Positions 6,866 through 12,129 of a stretch of 12,129 nt of DNA are shown here, piece by piece. The position numbers and the translations under genes are program-made. The notes below the pieces were generated by a model that saw only the letters and a program-made list of their open reading frames with translations, was not told the origin of the DNA and ran no database searches. This DNA comes from Panaeolus papilionaceus (lineage: Eukaryota > Basidiomycota > Agaricomycetes > Agaricales), in the NCBI GenBank assembly GCA_015501605.1, contig JADNRZ010000071.1:1-12129 (forward strand). The letters run 5' to 3'. How positions within the stretch are numbered: position 1 is the first letter of the stretch; each line of letters opens with the position of its first letter.

Positions 6866-8852
6866 ATGTCGAATCCACCAACTGGTGGAGGCCCGCCTGA
6901 TCTAGTGACAGCAGTTGAGCACCTGTACGTAGATCTTATCACTTTCGAGGTGCAGCGCACAACACTGACCCGTTGTGTAACTGCAGATATGCTGGTAACT
7001 ATGTCCAACTCGCTGCCGTGATAGTTCTCGTCTATGACCATTGTATGAATTTCGTTAACCTTTCCAAACGACTACCACTAACTTTCCCGCCAGTGCTAAC
7101 GTTCTCGGAGGAGGTCAGTGGGGTGTAATAGCAATCAAGGTTGAGTCTCTTTAATGAGCAATGTAAGGTCGAACGCGTATGGAAACAAAAACTATCGGGT
7201 GTCTCGATACTGTTCCTGCTGAACAGATATGGCAACCTCCTGGCCTACATTGTCATAATCGACGGTAGGAACATCCATTCATATGCGCCATTCCGTTAAG
7301 GGAAATGATCGTTTGAATACTGATAACAATCATACTTGTCACTTGTAGCATTCAATGACGCTTCATGGACACCAGAAATGTGAGTCCTATCTCCGTTGAG
7401 GATGTCCGGATGACGAGGCTGATCATCCGTTGACGCCCGTCAATGGAAACACTAGCTGTAAACGATTTGCTCCGTATGAGGGAGCCCAGAGCTTGGTGTT
7501 CATAGGAAGTACGTGCTTTACTTCTCGCCTTTTTTTAGGTCTAGAGCTTACTATGCCAATGTCACAGTATGCGAACGTAAGCTTTCATTGCTGACACTAT
7601 CCTCACCAAACACAACTGATCGGGTCACCCCCAGTGGTCATGATTCTACGAGTCTACGCACTATATGGCCGCTCGACGTTTATGTTGGCCTTCTTGATGG
7701 TGTTATGGTGTCTGCAGATATCTCTGTCAGCAGTTGGAGTCAGTACGGGAAGTAGTAAGCCTCTCTTTCATATCGTCATTTTATCTTTGTGATACAAATG
7801 GTCGGGAATTCGCAGCTGTGACTCTACCCCAGGCCTCATAGGTACGCAAACATCTTTCATAACTGAAGCCCCCCGAAGGAATATTTACCTCGCACTCCGT
7901 TTAAGGTTGCATTCTCGTGGGGACCCATCCGCTATTCTGTGAGTGGAGCCCCCCTTGGCCATCAATTCCCCTCTTTCGCGAGCGCTTACCACATGTTATA
8001 TTGACAACCATTATAGCCGCACTCTGGGTTGCGCCCCTGATTACTGACACGTGTATATTTATCCTTACCCTGTATCGGATACGACCATTTGCACGTAGGA
8101 GGGCTGTGAAAATACCAGCGTGAGTACTGTTTCTATCATCCATCGGTTGCACTCTATCCAGCTGACCATACGAATCCCATTTGCTGCAATATAGGATGAT
8201 GCAAATGTTCATACGCGACGGAGTCGTATATTTCTTCGTCATTTTCACAGCTAACATCGTCAATTGTCTCATCTACTTTGTACGTTTAATCTAGCCTTTA
8301 GATCCCCCGAGTAACTCACCCACCATATCAATTCTCCTTGAAGATCGCCCCAGACGAGCTTCGGACGATAGGTGCCTCGTTCAGTCAAATCCTCACATCT
8401 GTGATGATTTCTCGGCTGATACTGAACCTCCGTTCTCTGCGGGACGACCCCGACGAGCGCCAAATCACACGAAGTCTCGAATTTAAACAAACACGACGCA
8501 CATCGCGACGGGACACCGGAAGAACATTCCGAAAAGGGTCTGATGCAGTCCTCGGTAGCTGGTCAGACGACGAACATACTGGAGTTGATACACGTCTGGA
8601 AGGGTACCGGGGGAGCAGACAGCTTTGGGTAAACACTGTAGGGGCACCGATACGAACTCAAGTGCGCTGGGTGCAAGTTCTGAGACAAGAACCTTTACGA
8701 CACTGGCGACTGGGAACTTCGAAGATGCGAACAATGACGAACATCTGGAAAGAAATGGGGAAAGAACAGCGGAGGGTAGACGGGTCGTGGCCGATGAGAC
8801 AGCATTGAGAGTAATGGATATTGAGACTGGAGATGGACGGCGTGCTGTATGA
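6866..8852 (+). CDS. DUF6533-like seven-transmembrane protein, + copy, with lesions
   Basis: Proposed exons are 6866-6924, 6987-7042, 7094-7113, 7168-7264, 7349-7379, 7456-7508, 7547-7576, 7635-7754, 7816-7841, 7906-7938, 8017-8119, 8195-8279 and 8344-8852. The N-terminus (GGGPPDLVTAVEHL) leads into the family hallmark YDHLLTFSEEVERVWKQKL and SILFLLNRYGNL. Later come CKRFAPYEGAQSLVF, VTVCELVMILRVYALYGRS, WVAPLITDTCIFILTLYR, FIRDGVVYFFVIF and GASFSQILTSVMISRLILNL, about seven hydrophobic helices followed by a hydrophilic tail. This matches the Agaricomycete DUF6533 membrane proteins, whose function is unknown. Two one-base losses relative to the - copy are visible. One is in exon 9 (about 7826-7830) and puts a TAG at 7839-7841. 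The other is near 8624-8632 and moves the tail to a frame ending at 8808 instead of 8852. Intron 6 as drawn is only 38 nt. The copy may be a pseudogene or may be partly rescued by splicing. Confidence 0.8.
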
Positions 8853-8876
8853 TAAGCTCTGGTCCAAAGTGTAGGC

Positions 8877-8896
8877 TATTTATTTATTTATTTATT
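8877..8896 (+). repeat. TATT microsatellite, five copies
   Basis: Five perfect TATT units start 25 bases after the + copy stop codon. In the transcript this gives four overlapping AUUUA pentamers, the core of AU-rich instability elements known from other eukaryotes. Whether it acts that way here is unknown. It has no match after the - copy. Confidence 0.7.
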
Positions 8897-9007
8897 CGAT
8901 TTGCAAGTGTATCGGTAGTAACAAGACTTTCCTTTACGTGAACCCTATCCATTAAGGAACGGAGACTCCCAATGGGCTAAGAACACAGGAAGGTACTCTA
9001 ATTCCTG

Positions 9008-9140
9008 CTTTGTCTATCTTTCTGTCCCCTATGAGCTTAAATTTAAATGCAATGAAGCATCCCATCGACCCAAGATAAACTCAAAAATGACACACTGTCG
9101 TAAGGTTTATGCTACATGTTCATCTGGGACGCTATCGGGG
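9008..9140 (+). repeat. Diverged direct repeat, copy 2 (partner at 5385-5512)
   Basis: It begins GCTTTGTCTATC and shares ordered blocks (GCATCCCA, CAAGATAAACTCAAAA, TAAGGTTTA) with 5385-5512 in the same orientation. It lies 155 bases after the + arm stop codon, outside the inverted duplication. No coding frame explains the similarity. Confidence 0.55.
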
Positions 9141-9319
9141 ATATATACTCTTACAGGAGGAACTAAATTAATGAAATTTCAATTAAAAATAAACTGGGAG
9201 TGAAGTGTAGGGTGGCATCGAACCGAACCTCTCGATTCGTTCGAACTGAATTGGCCTCGGTGCTGGTGTGGGTCTGCTAATATGAAGTGAATATGAGTGC
9301 ATATAGGAAATTTAAAAGG

Positions 9320-9344
9320 CTTCATCTCTCCGTTTAAGATGAAG
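9320..9344. repeat. Hairpin CTTCATCT-(9)-AGATGAAG in the convergent spacer
   Basis: A perfect 8-bp inverted repeat with a 9-base loop lies between the two converging genes. It could form in transcripts from either strand and might be linked to 3'-end formation. No poly-T run or other terminator signal accompanies it. Confidence 0.4.
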
Positions 9345-9613
9345 GACTTAACCAAAATTTGAATAATAATGAGCTTCAAACAGTCACCCAATCCGACTGA
9401 AATGCAGAAGGCAGGATTCGTTGGATTTCCAAAATAGGAAGTTATTTCCGGAATAGGCTTGCGATTCTTGATGACTTACTGATGGCTCTGTCGCGAATTC
9501 TTTGCCCGTTCCAACGATGGCGGTCCACATAGAACTCGAGTTCGTAGTATTGATACAGGTACATAATAATAACAATAGAAATATAACGATAAATACATCT
9601 CAAATCCCAAATC

Positions 9614-11724
9614 CTACATATTGGAGGAGGGCTCCTCATACCGCCGCGGTCCATGGTCATCTTCCAGCCCACCAGCATCCATCACTCTCAACTCAGTCCC
9701 ATCGGCAACTTCCCATGCTCGATTCATTGCTCCCCCTTCACCTCTTACCTCACATCCATCATTCTTTCCATCCTCGAAGTCCTCGCCCAGGTTTCCAATA
9801 GCCAGTGTCATAAAAGTATTAACCGTTCCCGTCCCCGAAGCCTGCGCGCTAGAGGTCGTATGTGTGCTTCCAATACCCCAAAAGCCCCTACTCTCCCGCC
9901 ATTCACTTTGACGTGCATCAGCACCCACACGTTCATCATCCGTCCAGCCGTTCGTGAGACCGCTCCCGTATGCAACGATCCCACCAGGGCCAGGTCGGAA
10001 TGTTACTCCTGTTTCTCGTCGTGTTGTACGAGGCATGGTTGCAAAATCGATGCTTCGAGTGATTTGGCGCTCGTTGGTATCGTCTCGGAGAGAGCGGAGG
10101 TTGAGTACCAGTCTTGAAATCATCACAGATGTGAGGACTTGACTGAACGATGCCCCGAGTGCTCGAAGATCCTCTGGTGCGATCTTCGTCGAGCAACATT
10201 AATTATGTCAGTTTCGAGGAATGTGAGAGAGGAAGCTTGAGGAGGAATGAGGACTTACAAAGTAGATGAGGCAATTGATGAGGTTAGCGGCGAAAATGAC
10301 TAAGAAGTACATTACACCGTCGCGTATGAATATTTGGATCGTCCTGCGGTTCAAGAGCATCAAAAATTTCTCAGTAATTTGTCCCATGGCACAGGCCAGG
10401 AGCTCATCATGCCTGGGTAGAATGTTACCGACAGAATAGATATCGTACTCACGGTGTCTTCCCCGCTCCCTTTCGTGCAAACGGGCGTAGCCGATACAGT
10501 GTAAGGACGAATATACATGTGTCAGTGATCAGGGGCGCAACCCAGAGTGCGGCTGGGTTCGCCAATACGAGATCAAGGGGTAAACGCTCAGGAAGGGAGG
10601 AAAAAGTAACTATATGGTGCTCCACTCACGGAATAGCGGATTGGTCCCAACGAGGATACAACCTGAAGTGGGGTGCAGTGCGGAGGTAAGTCCTGCTCTA
10701 AAGCTTTGGCAACTTATTAATGGAAGTTGGCGTACCTACGAGACCTGGCGGTAGACTTACAGCTGAGAGTGGAATATAAGTGGGATATATCAGAGATAGG
10801 TTAGTCCAAAGTGATGGTGCTTACCATTGCCAGTACTGATCCCAACCCCTGACATGGATATCTGCATGCACCATAAAACCATTAAGAAGACCAATATGGG
10901 GTGGAGCGACCGTATAGTGCGTATACTCGTAGTATCATGACCACTGGGTGCGACATTATTAGTTGTTGTAAGGTGAAGGAAATAGGAAGGATAACTTGCA
11001 TTCGCATACTGTTGATGTACACTATCAGTTCTAGACTTGATACAAGATCGTCGTGATGGGACTCACTTCCAATGAATACTAAGCTTTGGGCACCCTCATA
11101 CGGCGCAAATCGTTTACAACTATTCAATGTTTCCATCAGCATGCATCAACGGATCATTATTCTCAACATCCCTAGAGCAGCATCAACGGAGAACGGAGAT
11201 AGGACTCACACTTCTGGTGTCCAGGAAGGGTCGTTAAATGCTGGAAGTGACAAGATGATCGGTATCAGTATTCACATTGAAATTCAGATGATCTTCAATA
11301 ACGGGATCCAGTATGGATTGAGAAATTTACCATCTACTATGACGATGAATGCGAAGAGGTTGCCGTATCTGTTCAGCAGGAACAGTATTGAGGCACCTGA
11401 TAGTTTTTGCTTCCATATCCGTTCCACCTGTGCAGATTGTTGTTAGACAAATGTATCCCGTAGCAACATCCCACACAAACTCCTCCGAGAACGTTAACAC
11501 TGACAATGTCGACGTTAGTAGTCACTGGGAAAGAGTCAAGGAAGTATGCGTACGATGGTCGTATATAAGGACTATCACCGCAGCAATCTGAAAGTATTTA
11601 CCAGCATTTCTTCGGACATTCAATGTGTCAACGCCAGTAGAACCTTGTCAATAAAAGGGAATGCGCACAGGTGAACAACAGCCGTGACCAGATCAGGAGG
11701 GCCTCCACCAGATGAAGAAGACAT
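9614..11724 (-). CDS. DUF6533-like seven-transmembrane protein, - copy, with disrupted middle
   Basis: The start MSSSSGGGPPDLVTAVVHL (ATG 11724-11722) and all exon positions match the + copy. Clear exons encode KYFQIAAVIVLIYDHLLTF, VERIWKQKLSGASILFLLNR, FNDPSWTPE, CKRFAPYEGAQSLVFIG, FLMVLWCMQISMSGVGI, SLPPGLVGCILVGTNPLF, WVAPLITDTCIFVLTLYRL, IQIFIRDGVMYFLVIF and GASFSQVLTSVMISRLVLNL. A long acidic, Gly/Thr-rich tail is open to the TGA at 9616-9614. The product should be a plasma- or endo-membrane protein of unknown function. The middle is damaged relative to the + copy. The exon 7 acceptor AG is AA, exon 7 is one base shorter, its donor is GC instead of GT (10999-10998), and exon 8 (10943-10825) has lost one base near 10898-10903. 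In the conserved frame a TAA follows at 10884-10882. A TCTAG acceptor (exon 11030-11000) plus the GC donor would keep the whole gene open, but would read the RVYALYG segment in another frame. Confidence 0.8.
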
Positions 11725-11858
11725 GAAAGCCTCTATCGGTCACTTACGCCAGTGAGAGTAACCGAAATGAGTGGTAAGGATGGGCTAACGACAAATCCAT
11801 GGGTATTTGAAGCAATGGTCGTCGCATCCCGTCGTCGCTTCTGCGGTAAGCGGTCAAC

Positions 11859-11916
11859 CTTTTATTAGACATCTGTACCTGTCCCACGTCAGAGATTCCC
11901 ATTCACATCATGGAAT
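11859..11916 (-). promoter_or_regulatory. Upstream elements of the - copy: TAATAAAAG and ATTCCATGATG
   Basis: On the minus strand CTAATAAAAGG (11869-11859) lies about 135 bases upstream of the ATG and matches the TATA-like element of the + arm. ATTCCATGATGTGAATGGGAA (about 11916-11896) matches the conserved palindrome of the other arm with one added base. Together with CTACCTAAAG and GATGCCAACAT further out, these form the shared promoter block. Confidence 0.4.
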
Positions 11917-12129
11917 AACGCATCAGTGATGAGATGAGCATAATGTTGGCATCAAAAACTGTGCTTTAGGTAGTTAATTGACACAGGTCGAAGGTGACAT
12001 TACGTCGGAAAGATTCTATCAGCGTACAGAAATAGCGTAAGACAGAGCGTCGACCGTAGCTGAGACGGCAATTGTTGTATGGCACCTGCTTTAGATGAAG
12101 CTGCGGGTCTCATACAGCCTTAAAAGACG

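Larger units (their letters stand above)
6595..8852 (+). repeat. Left arm of large inverted duplication (promoter plus 7TM gene)
   Basis: From GCTATTT near 6595 to the stop at 8852 this arm matches, in reverse complement, the block 9614-12036. Matching covers the upstream region (CTACCTAAAG, TTTTTGATGCCAACAT, ATTCCATGATG), every exon and all intron positions. Sequence before 6595 shows no visible match to the far side, so the edge is close to that point. Confidence 0.8.
8853..9613. other. Spacer between the convergent 7TM genes
   Basis: No gene is visible. The spacer contains the 3' ends of both convergent transcripts, a TATT microsatellite (8877-8896), the second copy of a diverged direct repeat (9008-9140) and an 8-bp hairpin (9320-9344). 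Short frames on both strands at 9179-9610 have no splice signals or family resemblance. The stretch 9540-9605 is AT-rich and probably includes the 3' untranslated region of the - arm gene. Confidence 0.55.
9614..12036 (-). repeat. Right arm of large inverted duplication
   Basis: This is the reverse-complement partner of 6595-8852. The match extends about 310 bases upstream of the ATG to the block CGCTATTTCTGTA (minus strand, ending near 12036), beyond which no likeness to sequence before 6595 is visible. Exons are closely similar, while introns differ in length and sequence, so the duplication is old rather than a recent assembly artefact. Confidence 0.8.

Noticed and set aside
7901..8272. 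A 123-codon minus-strand frame
   Set aside because: It is the antisense of exons 10-12 of the + arm 7TM gene, whose product matches the other copy exon by exon.
9205..9275. tRNA-like B-box (GGTTCGATGCC on the minus strand)
   Set aside because: The bases around the loop do not form a 5-bp T stem, no acceptor stem can be paired and no A-box is correctly placed.
9621..10117. Long + strand frames of about 96-154 codons
   Set aside because: They are antisense shadows of the last exon of the - arm 7TM gene; the Ser/Pro/His-rich readings have no counterpart in the other arm's antisense.

Overview
The window looks like nuclear DNA of a mushroom-forming basidiomycete (Agaricomycete). The signs are many short introns (mostly 47-90 nt) with GT(A/G)NGT donors, CTNAY-type branch points and YAG acceptors, genes on both strands, and two genes of a seven-transmembrane family typical of Agaricomycetes (DUF6533-like). 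There are no bacterial operons, rRNA or CRISPR, and I found no convincing tRNA. All gene models were spliced by eye, so exon borders are proposals.

Layout. 1-1640: no gene I can name; two weak exon candidates (558-750 on +, 1085-1191 on -) and the 3' flank of the next gene. 1641-3261 (-): a ten-exon gene for a soluble, helix-rich protein of about 352 residues. It has a low-complexity Lys/Ser/Asp linker and no recognised domain; its shape resembles helical pore-forming or coiled-coil proteins, but that is only a hypothesis. A TATA box and an E2F/MBF-like GGCGCG-AAAT-CGCGCC palindrome lie just upstream. 3885-5140 (-): a spliced orphan gene of unknown function whose 5' exons and one internal frame are ambiguous. 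5141-6594: about 1.45 kb without a gene. It holds a diverged repeat (shared with 9008-9140), a GC-rich foldable element (5573-5698) and a long polypurine tract.

6595-12036 is the main structure: a large, old inverted duplication. Each arm carries a promoter block and a thirteen-exon gene for a DUF6533-like 7TM membrane protein. The + arm gene is 6866-8852 and the - arm gene is 9614-11724, so they converge tail to tail across a 760-nt spacer. Exon order, intron positions and upstream motifs are shared, while intron sequences have drifted.

The two copies carry different single-base lesions. The + copy has one in exon 9 and one at the start of its cytoplasmic tail. The - copy has lesions around exons 7-8, covering the conserved RVYALYG segment. 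Several can be bypassed by alternative splice sites, so each copy may be a pseudogene, a gene with assembly errors, or a gene diverging through splicing shifts. No metabolic pathway links the genes in the window.
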